Assembly: GCA_027486795.1 (NCBI GenBank)
Contig: JAIXOI010000049.1
Location: 1 to 64,000, forward strand
From: Sphingobacteriales bacterium
GTDB lineage: Bacteria; Bacteroidota; Bacteroidia; Chitinophagales; CAIOSU01
Direction of reading: 5' to 3'
DNA: 64,000 nucleotides
Under the pieces are notes generated by a model. It did no database searches, was not told the origin of the DNA, and worked only from the letters and a program-made list of their open reading frames with translations. Position 1 is the stretch's first letter. Each line of letters opens with the position of its first letter. Below, in pieces: positions 57,401-63,296 of the stretch. A program made the translations under genes and the position numbers.

Positions 57401-57881
57401 AGGTGCGCCTAACTACCCATCGGTATACGGCAGCAACCCAGTAGCTAATTCGGTAACTATCCAATCGGGTGCCACGCTTACCTTAAATGGTGGCCGTACT
57501 TTGTTAAACACAGACTATGTTAACAACCAAGGCACTTTGACCATGACTGCAGCCAGCACCATTCAATTGGGCGGCAACTGGACCAACACTGGCACCTTTA
57601 ACAGTGGCAACGGAACGGTGCAGTTTACAGGTGCTAGCAACAGTACCGTTAATGCAGGCGGAACCGGCACTACCCAGGCTTTCAACAACATACTGGTAAC
57701 CAAAACCGGTAGTGCTAAAGTAACCTTGGCTGCATCGGTAAAAACCAATGGCAACTTGCAGGTAAACACTGGTGAGTTTGAAGTGCCTGCCGGATTGCAG
57801 GCTTTGCCAACCAATGTTATAAACAACCCAAGCGGTACCATAAGGGTAAAAGGCACTGGGCAACTGCGCGTTGAGCCTTAA
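45432..57881 (+). CDS. Giant exported beta-helix protein with three tandem modules (4149 aa)
   Basis: Exported giant with signal peptide 1-28 (LVFLLVVLATLVGGSAKA). Residues about 30-920 are autotransporter-like strands (TITGNVTVNNGG type) ending in a SYVNGPMRR...FPVGKGDY segment near 770-800. Three modules follow at about 925-1880, 1882-2812 and 2814-3577. Each opens with TVTVGxxGxYxSL-like text, continues as Thr/Asn/Gly-rich right-handed beta-helix and closes with DxDGxxR...DxGAD. The first two also carry an Ig-like link (APTISF, PPAVSV). Three Ig-like domains (about 3580-3950, YQWQVSTNGGGAW) and a C-terminal strand domain with WDNWTN complete it. No type IX sorting domain is visible at the end, which is followed at once by a terminator. 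Surface or matrix role inferred only. Confidence 0.85.
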   Translation: MTRFVKIKNSLVFLLVVLATLVGGSAKAVTYTWALAGGGSWATTTNWTPNGTPAAGDDVIFNVAGAAAVTSVPTISLNSITIGGAGIVTLSGITTAKVVTITGNVTVNNGGLVAGGLLSYTFAAGSFYNHARNGGTIPTATWSPTSTVNVTGITTTLPTFVAATLGNLTWNNAAQTATATAPTVAITVAGALNVNAGNFYLGTGAFTVTGNTTIANGATLTVAGGTGAKAFNGDFINNGTFTNSANFAISLGSNFQNNGTFTAGSGVYTFTTTGRTISGSSATTFGSITINTPIVITNNSTAGLTVSTALSGTGTLLQGTNAQLFINGTSGITTLTCTTNTPNTVTYGATSIQTVKGTTYHNLVINKASNVATAATGVVINNSFAINSGTFADGGFTVTGNAAATFTMAAGATYQTTRTAAPFFPTNFTTTNTNLDPGSTFTYAATSFAHTLPLLSTLPITQYPILGIAGSTIKTLAEPTTVYGLNISAATLTDGGFQITANASGPVIMANSTTLNLGSATTGTTFPLNAVTGNINLNVGSTVNYQSTQPQTIGSAPVYGNLTLTNASTKTLNGGTIVAGTFSMGASTPTFNANGQTLTLRGSATYTSGTFTATATNSEVRIENTTGNTYNFGTTIPLIKKVTMANSGVATLTNSIDVEEFLINTSANLTVSSCTLGITGTYSNSGTISLNGGVTSVLAMKGTTAQNLAIGGYTSSLVGNLVINNAAGVTLDLPINVTTISLNNGLLNTTSTNILQVNGLTAANIVGGNSTSYVNGPMRRLLPNGASVVSFVFPVGKGDYNPFTLNSPTTNAATVVVQAEVVDAVAGGTAATGFSAAPTPARYWQASASTSPANLTAIGSVRLQDTDMTITADNAIGRSATLTGAYSNFGGATPNSPAAGDLTTSITVPTALGFFKIGEKGSLCGTYTVGSGVGDTFPTLTEAITVLNGSNVTCNVFFDLTSNYTGAGETFPIVVNQLSYVGGPWTVTVRPQTGVTTTRTIAGDPGTGNALINLNGADNFVIDGVPGGSTGSNVVADGRILLRNTRTAATVGPTVLFDNDATNNTLKYLQIEGQNITTTSGTIVFGATAPALGNEGNTIAYCAIGNRADAPATFPTIAIYSVGNTTANRGNDNINITSNNIFNFWNAGAISHGILVGNYNSTWNISGNSFYQTGTRPSTTTAARTAIFINTGASGGDGFTVANNIIGGAQADGGGTAWTISGANTHTFAGISLNVNNATTAVASSVSGNVVRNFNHNSTSTTSLAPGVFSGIYVGSNGYNVSITNNTVGDTTGTGNITITRSASGGGVYGISNAANGFVTITGNRVGSFTITHSATTTQFSSFTGIYFEGGGSITLTRDISNNVVGSRNTANNISLGASSLASSAQSLYGIRAGTTGTGNATVANNIVANLTNSYTGTGATSVTHGIAIFPGLMNISGNQVYNLLSSAPSTGTGVAASLGGIILSQTSYAGHTIANNIIHSLENTSSGAVVLTGIFLNTGTSTLSNINANFIHSLNVASSSTSSILNGIVLQAGNHMLTNNMLRLGLKASDGLTGGTGNTIYGINELAGINYLYHNSIYIGGTGAATTNTFAFYSAAASGARSILNNIFWNARSSSSTGLNFAIRIQSNAGLTSDYNDLFANGTNGRVGQVNTTAYTTLADWRTGTAEDAASISGDPMFINPTGTAALVDLHIQAPPVTTQIEGTATNAGVGFDYDGQTRSALTPDDMGADAGDFEPIDLTAPTISFTDISGVCNSATSHTFSVTITDASGVNTTSGTAPRVYYKKSGDANDLTGWKFVESTTGSSPFSFTIDFSALNAGSVSAADVLQYFVVAQDQAPTGVNIGIANGTFAAAPASVALTSGAFGIGGTIKTFTILPCSGTVTVGTTGANYPSLTNPGGLFEAINATTLTGPLVANITTDLTLESGTVSLNQWSESGVGGYTVTIQSSAAAQRLITSTAAATTGLIRINGADRAIFNGGTGTNRYLLFRNTITNNAGASTFSFTNDASNNTINNCIIEGAAISTANGVISFGTGVATGNDNNTITNCDISDNGTTPYNAIYSVGTGTLAINNSGNNINNCNISDYHHPSGVSTGILLGTGNNSWTIQDNHFFQTASRTAAAGIHSAININNNVANQGGYVITGNFIGGSAADGSGTMTYTSTLAAQYAPIYLAFVPTLPASTVTNNIVDNISVSTISASSAGPGMFTGIYLGGAAAPSWTVTGNLIGDTTTTGSISVTLGTNSGGFVYGIRSESTGNPNISNNAVAGISVNATGSNANASLHGINFTAGSVTVNNNLIGSASIANSLLVTATATTNNGNIIGISGTSSGAYSATVSNNRVMNLRHSNVSTTTQITGIACSNGGQYSITGNTVRSISSPSGNTGNGTSSSVLGIMLNTGNTSAQTVSQNTVYDLANNGSAVATVTGIYAAPGSSASNVLSRNLVHSLLPSSSTSASAGVVGISINGPLTASNNMIRLGIDASGASITTAQPINGISLNNTSGATNVYFNTVYIGGSGVGTGTTGTTVAFRRISVSGTHNFRNNIFVNARSNASTGSKHYAYLVANNTGVTSDYNLFHAPGTGGVLFSINNGVSDITTLAGLQIGGGQNVNSGVDDPNLVNPTGTTSTLDLHITGITAADEAGIAIVGISVDFDGDDRTNVSTTPTDIGADATDATPKDIVPPAVSVTSVPTQAPCGGTLSVNITATVTDATSGVNTTTFPPTLWWRESTGTWASVAATSNTGNDWLFTLNLTGVTAGQTYQYYAAAQDLAATPNVGYSNYSATTPVHANTTGTPSVTNTSPASFTIVSATPLSGTVTVGSGGNYTSFNAFNSTGLFFDLMNRGLSGNLIVKVISDVNENGLYNVLGSIPEYCGSGYSVTIRPDSNLVRTISQSAGGNPMINFQGCQRIYIDGSFGGSGRYLTFAGRQSMPTFYINGNTQNVSIANCTIEGNNQLTNSVGPGVINFAGLLGSGTLITNITINNNIIRNRSDLAQSIANSPNTLINMGGLSATSLPLKSNITISNNEMFNFRENAINIRQNSSFSGIGDNITITGNKIYEPINYNLYQYVIWLEGGTSSKGHTISNNIIGGNALPSPGLTGTWSNNKADSEIWAIYTLNGGTNINDGVTISGNTIGNMNLNGYGYGNFIGIRNEFGYAKIENNTINGIANYGHGAAETDPSACIGIWNGDENETEIVGNVVSNIRAFYDVASGFLPYQTVLGIMHGSNFYLNGANFTNLPGGTIKLSNNQVFNLSSGSLNATVGTPDALTGIFCFPANGTTGNEVSGNQVYNLNCTEGWTNNANNTRIYGIGVGLGGYGATATGVVSNNKVYDMSNNSRANAPEVNGIVAAGGNWTLANNMISITNSDYPNGRPLIVGLLDWMRSGRTGAFYNNSVYIGGTVVGGSNSSYAYCRIPDALANVNGAAVTIRNNIFFNDRTGNSTNNIAIGNLGTLNTPSVGWNSDYNFLVTRNTGQVGRWIGTTSGDRTLAGWQTTTSGDANSKTATITTGTSSSTAANPAELFLNTAIGDLHVSITPPNDPWPYSHVQNQGQTLAALTVDIDGDNRPLGAAYDMGADEFTACATPVVTGNPTSPTICAGANTSVSVTATGSGVTYAWEVNTGSSWAVVSTGGVYSTATTATLNITAAPATMNGYQYRGIATNSCGADTSTVATLTVNAAPVVTAYNPSGFNNSICAGSNTLFGVTATGGSLTYQWQTFPNGGSAWANVTNAAPYSGVTSNELSIGNTPQNLDGYQYRVIVSGSCAPPDTSDVGILTVTGPVITAQPSTTTTVCDGASTTISATANVSNYQWQVSTNGGGAWSNLSNGAPYSNVTTGTLTINPASTALNNYQYRVVATNTSCSNTVNSDASVLTVNAAPTAVSVSGGGTFCGSATLTATGGTGGTIYWQNTTTGGTSTATASSSQSVTSSGTYYFRAQGVNGCWSTQGSATITILAAPNASTTWTGTVDSDWFKWDNWTNCVPGSITDVTIPSGAPNYPSVYGSNPVANSVTIQSGATLTLNGGRTLLNTDYVNNQGTLTMTAASTIQLGGNWTNTGTFNSGNGTVQFTGASNSTVNAGGTGTTQAFNNILVTKTGSAKVTLAASVKTNGNLQVNTGEFEVPAGLQALPTNVINNPSGTIRVKGTGQLRVEP

Positions 57882-57914
57882 GGGCAAAGCAAGCGTTTTA
57901 ATATTTTATTCCGG

Positions 57915-57947
57915 AGGGGGCGCAAGTTATTGCGCCCCCTCTGTTTT
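57915..57947 (+). terminator. Terminator behind the giant gene
   Basis: An 11-bp perfect GC-rich stem (AGGGGGCGCAA with TTGCGCCCCCT) is followed by CTGTTTT, 33 bases past the stop. Confidence 0.93.
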
Positions 57948-58074
57948 AATATTTAGATATGGAAAATGGGGGGTTTGGAAATGTAATTGCAGGTAGGGGG
58001 AGGTTAAGTTTTACGTTCAACGATACTTCACATACACATAACGAAATAGTCGGCGTGGTTTCGGGGTTAAATTG

Positions 58075-58082
58075 TAACTTTG
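58075..58082 (+). promoter_or_regulatory. Putative -7 box of the lamin-tail protein promoter
   Basis: TAACTTTG matches TAnnTTTG, 21 bases before the ATG at 58104, with TTTC at 58059-58062 at a possible -33 position. Confidence 0.45.
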
Positions 58083-58103
58083 CATACTGATCGAAACTAA
58101 GCT

Positions 58104-61100
58104 ATGAGTTGTATACGATTGATATTGGTATTGTTGTGCTGCATCGTACTGGGTATTATGCCATTGCGGGCCCAGTTGTTTATCAATGAGGTATCTAACG
58201 GTCCCTCTGGCGCGCAAGAGTACGTTGAGCTGGTGGTAGTAGGTACGCCAGGTTGCACTGCTACCTGTGTTGACTTGCGTGGCTGGATATTGGATGATAA
58301 CAATGGATATTTTGCATCGGGTACTGGCACGGGCATAGCACAAGGCCATATGCGCTTTACTACCAGCAGCACTTGGCAGTGTGTACCCATCGGTACCATT
58401 ATCGTTATTTACAACGAATCGGATCGCAACCCATCTATTCCGGCCGATAACCTAACAGGGGCCAACTGCACTTATATATTGCCTGCTAGCAGTACTTTGT
58501 TCGAAAGGAATGTATCAACGCCAGTGGTAAGTGGCAGTCAAACTTATGGCGTACCGTATGCAGCTGGCGGTGCTTGGAGTACCCAAGGATTGAGTAATAC
58601 TGACGATAGCTACCAATTGCGCGACCCGAGCAACCTTACTGTTCCTTTTCATGCTGTTGGGTATGGCAACAATACTACAAACCCAATTATTTATTTTGCA
58701 GGTGGTGGCGGACAAAGTGTGTTTTCGATGGTGAATACCGTTGATGACGACCCACTGCTGCAAGCGAACTGGTTTAAAGGCACAACAGCAGCAAACCAAA
58801 CACCAGGCTTGCCAAATAATACTGCCAATGCCACTTGGATATCGGCAATGAATAATAATTGCTCGGCACCGGGAGTAACCGTTGATTTAGGCGCAGATGT
58901 GGCCGTTTGCCCAGGCGATAGTATTACCTTAACAGCAACCGTAAATATACCGGGAGGTGTTTTTGTTTGGAACGGTACACCCTTGGGTAGTGTAGATACT
59001 TTTAGATTTGCACCATCCTCAGCTGTTAATATAGTAGTAAGTTATAACGTGGCGGTAGGTTGCACCGATGCGGATACCGTTTTTGTGAATATTTTTGCTC
59101 CTCCTACGGGTGCTATTGCAGGCAACTTAAGTGTTTGTGCTGGTCAAAGCACTACGCTAACCGCAAGTGGCGGCAACGCTTTCAATTGGAGCACCACTGA
59201 GGTTACTCCTGCTATTACTGTTTCGCCAACTACCAATACGCAATACACCGTTACGGTAACTAATGCCGCTGGCTGTAGCGATACCGTATCGGCAACGGTA
59301 AACGTTAACAGTCTTCCGGTTGGCACCATAACTGGCGATACTATTATTTGCACCGGCACCAGTACTACGCTTACCGCAAGTGGTGGCACCACTAACGTGT
59401 GGAGCACTACTGAAACAACGGCAGCTATTACGGTAGCACCCACTACCAATACAACTTACACGGTAACCATAACCGACGGCAATGGTTGTGCCGACACGGT
59501 ATCGAGTACGGTAACTACTTTGGTTGCCGCGGGCGGAAATATAACTGGCAACACCACCATTTGCCGAGGCGATAGCACCAACCTTGCTGCCAGTGGTGGC
59601 GCAACTTATTTGTGGAGCACCACCGAAGTTAACCAGATTATTACTGTTGCACCTACAAGCAATACCAACTACAGCGTTACCGTTACCGACGGAAATGGTT
59701 GTTTGGATACCGTTGCAGTGTCAGTTACCGTTAACATACCTCCAACGGGCGCTATTGCGGGCAATTTAGGTATTTGCGCAGGCCAAAGCACCACGCTTAC
59801 CGCAAGTGGCGGCACTAGCTACGTTTGGAGCACCACTGAGGTTACTCCTGCTATTACGGTTTCGCCAACCACCAATACCCAATACACCGTTACCGTAACT
59901 AATGCATTGGGTTGTACCGATACGGTCTCGGCTACTGTAATCGTAAACAGCCTTCCAGTAGGTGCCATTACTGGTAATACTACTGTGTGCAGCGGCACTA
60001 ATACTACGCTTACTGCCAATGGGGGTACCAACTATGTATGGAGCACTACCGATGTAACGGCTGCTATAACGGTAGCACCAACTATTAACACTACCTACAC
60101 CGTAACTATTACTGATGGCAATGGCTGTGCCGACACGGTAGCGAGCACGGTGACTACTTTGGTGGCAGCTGGCGGAAGTATAACTGGCGATACCACCATT
60201 TGCAGTGGCGAGAGCACTAACCTTACGGCTAATGGGGGCACGAGCTATGTTTGGAGCACTACCGAAGTTACCCCGACCGTTACCGTTTCGCCTACTACCA
60301 ACACTACCTATAGGGTAACAGTAACAGATGGTAATGGTTGTTTAGATACGGTTTCTCAATTGGTAACCGTTACGCCAGCCCCAGTTGCCAATGCTGGTGC
60401 CGACGACGTGATTTGTGAGGGTGGCTCTGTGTTTTTAACCGCTTCGGGTGGTGGCACTTATCTTTGGAGCACAACCGAAACCACTGCTGCTATATCAGTA
60501 AGCCCGACTACTACCACCGATTATATAGTTACCGTTACTTTAAATGGTTGTAGCGATACGGATACCGTAACCATTACCGTTAACCCTAACAATATTATTC
60601 TGGCCGTTGACAACATTACCCCCGAGACCTGTAATTTGAGCAACGGACAAATCAACTTATTATCACCATCTAATTTTGTGACGTACACTTTGTTCCAGAA
60701 CGGCCAGGCCATTGATACGGTTTTGGGCGGAGGGGTATTTTTTGACTTGACTGCCGGCACGTACGACATTGTAGCGGCCGATAACAATGGTTGCCAGCGC
60801 AATATAGCCAATGTGGTTGTACCAAGTGTTGTCGCACCGCCGTTTACTGTTGAGGTGTTTTCGCCGCTATGTTTCGGTAACAACAACGGCAGCATTATAT
60901 TCACGGGTGCCAGCTCGCTTACCTACAGCATTAATGGCGGCGCTGCTCAAACTTCAGGCAGTTTTACTGGTTTGGTGGCCAATGATTATACCTTTACTAT
61001 CGCGGATAACGCCTCTGGTTGTGATACTGCCATAAGCATAACCTTAACCCAACCTGATGCGCTGGTGGCTAGTATATTGCCTGATAGTGTGAATATTCTT

Positions 61101-61583
61101 ACTGGCGATGCCGTTGATTTGGTGAGTACTACCATTGGTGGCACAGTGCCTTATACTTATTTGTGGGTTCCTGCTGCGGGTTTGGATTGCGATACTTGCC
61201 AAACAGTTTCAGCTTCACCTGTCGACTCTTTGAATGTGTACATACTTACCGTAGCCGACTCAAACGGCTGTATTGACACAGCTAGGGCGGTAGTTAGGGT
61301 AAGTAATGAGTTTATTATCACCGTTCCCTCAGGATTTACGCCCAATGGCGATGGTTGGAATGATTACCTACGTCCGCTGTCAAACGAACCTATCGATTTC
61401 AATTTGAGGGTGTATAACCGTTGGGGCGAGAAAATTTTTGAAGGTGACAATTTGCCTGGTTGGGATGGAACGTACAAGTACGAAGAGCAGCCAATAAGCA
61501 CCTATGTTTATGTTATAGAGTATACTCGTCTGCTTACTGGCAAAAAAGGATTCCTCACAGGCAGCATTACTTTGTTGCGGTAA
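58104..61583 (+). CDS. Lamin-tail/Ig-repeat surface protein with gliding-type C-terminal domain
   Basis: Secreted protein of 1159 residues. Signal peptide 1-24 (LLCCIVLGIMPLRAQ); lamin-tail-like domain about 25-150 (LFINEVSNGPSGAQEYVELV, LRGWILDDNNG). After a linker and one Ig-like domain come seven Ig/PKD-type repeats of about 71 residues (about 333-829; CxGxSTTLTASGG, WSTTE, ITVSPTTNTxYTVTVT). Repeats 1-3 and 4-6 are a duplicated block. Two SprB-like repeats (about 830-985) and another Ig domain precede the CHU_C domain (about 1072-1159; VPSGFTPNGDGWND, YNRWGEKIF, GSITLLR). The CHU_C domain predicts type IX export and surface attachment. Its ATG follows a good promoter box, so it is probably transcribed apart from the giant gene. 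Confidence 0.9.
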   Translation: MSCIRLILVLLCCIVLGIMPLRAQLFINEVSNGPSGAQEYVELVVVGTPGCTATCVDLRGWILDDNNGYFASGTGTGIAQGHMRFTTSSTWQCVPIGTIIVIYNESDRNPSIPADNLTGANCTYILPASSTLFERNVSTPVVSGSQTYGVPYAAGGAWSTQGLSNTDDSYQLRDPSNLTVPFHAVGYGNNTTNPIIYFAGGGGQSVFSMVNTVDDDPLLQANWFKGTTAANQTPGLPNNTANATWISAMNNNCSAPGVTVDLGADVAVCPGDSITLTATVNIPGGVFVWNGTPLGSVDTFRFAPSSAVNIVVSYNVAVGCTDADTVFVNIFAPPTGAIAGNLSVCAGQSTTLTASGGNAFNWSTTEVTPAITVSPTTNTQYTVTVTNAAGCSDTVSATVNVNSLPVGTITGDTIICTGTSTTLTASGGTTNVWSTTETTAAITVAPTTNTTYTVTITDGNGCADTVSSTVTTLVAAGGNITGNTTICRGDSTNLAASGGATYLWSTTEVNQIITVAPTSNTNYSVTVTDGNGCLDTVAVSVTVNIPPTGAIAGNLGICAGQSTTLTASGGTSYVWSTTEVTPAITVSPTTNTQYTVTVTNALGCTDTVSATVIVNSLPVGAITGNTTVCSGTNTTLTANGGTNYVWSTTDVTAAITVAPTINTTYTVTITDGNGCADTVASTVTTLVAAGGSITGDTTICSGESTNLTANGGTSYVWSTTEVTPTVTVSPTTNTTYRVTVTDGNGCLDTVSQLVTVTPAPVANAGADDVICEGGSVFLTASGGGTYLWSTTETTAAISVSPTTTTDYIVTVTLNGCSDTDTVTITVNPNNIILAVDNITPETCNLSNGQINLLSPSNFVTYTLFQNGQAIDTVLGGGVFFDLTAGTYDIVAADNNGCQRNIANVVVPSVVAPPFTVEVFSPLCFGNNNGSIIFTGASSLTYSINGGAAQTSGSFTGLVANDYTFTIADNASGCDTAISITLTQPDALVASILPDSVNILTGDAVDLVSTTIGGTVPYTYLWVPAAGLDCDTCQTVSASPVDSLNVYILTVADSNGCIDTARAVVRVSNEFIITVPSGFTPNGDGWNDYLRPLSNEPIDFNLRVYNRWGEKIFEGDNLPGWDGTYKYEEQPISTYVYVIEYTRLLTGKKGFLTGSITLLR

Positions 61584-61589
61584 ACTGTT

Positions 61590-61617
61590 GGTCCACGGAC
61601 CACAGACGACAGTCCGC
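61590..61617 (+). repeat. Heptad array, GGACCAC-like
   Basis: Units GGTCCAC, GGACCAC, AGACGAC, AGTCCGC, starting 6 bases after the stop codon. The gap to 61785 holds nothing else apart from the array at 61725. Confidence 0.55.
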
Positions 61618-61724
61618 AGATTTAATGGAAGGTAGCGTATTAGCTATACCGTTTGTAGAGCTACGAGCAATGTTACCTACACAAGCAAGCTAACGACGTT
61701 TATTTAGAAACAATTTTTGTTCAT

Positions 61725-61773
61725 GGACTATAGACTATGGACTGTCGACCATCGACTATGGACTGTGGACTGT
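61725..61773 (+). repeat. Heptad array, GGACTAT type (7 units)
   Basis: GGACTAT, AGACTAT, GGACTGT, CGACCAT, CGACTAT, GGACTGT, GGACTGT in perfect register, 12 bases before the stop of the minus-strand gene at 61786. Confidence 0.9.
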
Positions 61774-61785
61774 GGGACTAATCTA

Positions 61786-62034
61786 TTACTCAACCACCAC
61801 CTTGCGGCGCGTTTTGAACCAATATAGCAAGAATAGCACGCCGTAGAATAAGTAAGGCATCATCAAGAGGTACAAAATACCTTTATTCAACCCTACTGCT
61901 ACACGGCTACCTTCTTTAAGAGATGATTCGGCAGAGGCTTTGCACATGGGGCATTGGGCTATAGCACTTTCAGGCACCAACACCATTAGTGACACTAGCG
62001 CTAAGAATGTAATATAGGGTAAGTAGCGTTTCAT
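61786..62034 (-). CDS. Small membrane protein with CPMC motif, oxidase operon
   Basis: An 82-residue protein from the ATG at 62034, which overlaps the DUF420 stop by four bases (ATGA). Signal or first membrane helix 4-26 (YITFLALVSLMVLVPESAIA), then CPMC directly at the mature start (AQCPMCKASAES), a polar stretch and a second helix about 52-71. A CxxC pair at the periplasmic N-terminus next to SCO and oxidase genes suggests metal binding or thiol exchange in oxidase assembly; this is inference. It is the last gene of the operon. Confidence 0.8.
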   Translation of the reverse strand: MKRYLPYITFLALVSLMVLVPESAIAQCPMCKASAESSLKEGSRVAVGLNKGILYLLMMPYLFYGVLFLLYWFKTRRKVVVE

Positions 62035-62570
62035 ACGTAGTATGGGGCTATCAAGAAATATACAATGACACCTGTAATAGTAACGTAGAGCCATACAGGC
62101 AAGGTTATCTTAGCAATCTTCCGATGCTTTTCAATGTCGCCTGTAAGTGCCCTTAAAAAGGTAAATAAAATAAATGGCAACACCCCAGCTGCAAGTATTA
62201 CGTGTGTAATTAGGATAAAGTAGTAAACATACCGCAGCATTCCATCGCCGCCATAAGGGGTTGGTTTAGATAGCGTATGATAGGTAACGTATGATAGCAA
62301 GAATACGGTAGAAACAACAAAAGCTGACAGCATCATGGCTCGGTGGTAAGCTATTTGTTTGTTTTTGATAAAATACAAACCGGTAAGCAAAAGTACCGTG
62401 GCAATAGAATTAAGCACAGCATGGAACTTAGGGAAAAATTTCAAATCGATGCCTAATTCAATATCGGGCGGGTTGACATAGAATAGTATAATCACTAATA
62501 TAGGTACGAGTAAGGAAACGGCAATAATGACCCGTTTGTAAATTGATTCGTTGACAGCTTTGGTTTTCAT
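62031..62570 (-). CDS. DUF420 membrane protein
   Basis: A 179-residue membrane protein of the DUF420 family (YozB-like), with about five hydrophobic segments: 13-30, 49-67, 79-97, 118-140 and 158-176. Conserved features are FPKFHAVLNSIATVLLLTGL, the KNKQIAYHRAMMLSAFVVST segment and several histidines in membrane-proximal positions. The family is regularly found beside SCO and cytochrome oxidase genes and is thought to help assemble the oxidase; biochemical evidence is limited. It starts one base after the SCO stop. Confidence 0.93.
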   Translation of the reverse strand: MKTKAVNESIYKRVIIAVSLLVPILVIILFYVNPPDIELGIDLKFFPKFHAVLNSIATVLLLTGLYFIKNKQIAYHRAMMLSAFVVSTVFLLSYVTYHTLSKPTPYGGDGMLRYVYYFILITHVILAAGVLPFILFTFLRALTGDIEKHRKIAKITLPVWLYVTITGVIVYFLIAPYYV

Positions 62571-62571
62571 C

Positions 62572-63279
62572 TTATCTTTTCAGCGACTCGCGCATTTTCT
62601 TTTTGTCCTGATTGGCATTCACTATATCAAGAACAATCAAATCTTGGAATAGTTGCGCCACAGATGCCGAGTCAGTGCCATCGTAGTACCCGCGTATGAA
62701 ACCGTCCCTATCTAACAACACGAAGCGCTCACTATGCACAAAGGGCTCGGCAAGGGTGCTGTCTTTGGTCCCAGTTAAATCCATTGCTGGCAGCTTATAG
62801 AAGTTGATACAGATATCGTAAAGCGAATCTTTATTGCCTGTAACCACCCACCACATTTTTGGATTTACCCCGTTCAAATCGGCGAATGCTGCCAATACCG
62901 GCAACGAATCGATACTTGGGTTTACGGTATGCGATAATAAACGGATAGGAGAGTGGAACTTGGAAAAATTATGTTCTATGGAGTCTTGTAACAATTTCAT
63001 GTTACTAGTCATGCGAGGGCAAATGCCAGGGCAGGTAGTAAAGAAAAAATCGGCAATAACTATTTTGCCCGCTAGTGAATCTCGAGTAATGGTTTTGCCG
63101 TTGTGGGCTTTAAACTCAAAGTTTGGTATCGAAACTTGGCTAAGAGTTGGCAATAGCTTTAAAGGCGACGAAGTGGTCTTATGTAAGAAATAGAAGTAGA
63201 AGAAAAAAGATAATGGGACAACAAGTAACACCAATACCACTATGGACATTGTTTGATACCGAATCCCATTATTGCTCAT
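62572..63279 (-). CDS. SCO-family copper chaperone
   Basis: Membrane-anchored thioredoxin-like protein (235 residues) that delivers copper to the CuA site of cytochrome oxidase. N-terminal transmembrane helix about 11-32. The copper-binding CxxxC motif is Cys83-Cys87 in TTCPGICPRM, and the third ligand is His182 in EPFVHSERFVLLDRDG. Length and spacing agree with the family. It lies in the oxidase operon, 17 bases behind the subunit IV gene. The C-terminal tail is Lys-rich. Confidence 0.95.
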   Translation of the reverse strand: MSNNGIRYQTMSIVVLVLLVVPLSFFFYFYFLHKTTSSPLKLLPTLSQVSIPNFEFKAHNGKTITRDSLAGKIVIADFFFTTCPGICPRMTSNMKLLQDSIEHNFSKFHSPIRLLSHTVNPSIDSLPVLAAFADLNGVNPKMWWVVTGNKDSLYDICINFYKLPAMDLTGTKDSTLAEPFVHSERFVLLDRDGFIRGYYDGTDSASVAQLFQDLIVLDIVNANQDKKKMRESLKR

Positions 63280-63296
63280 TTCATTTTAGTTTATAC

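Noticed and set aside
57882-58103. Lost type IX sorting domain of the giant protein in another frame
   Set aside because: The 222 bases to the next gene contain a strong terminator right behind the stop and no frame with CHU_C-like residues.
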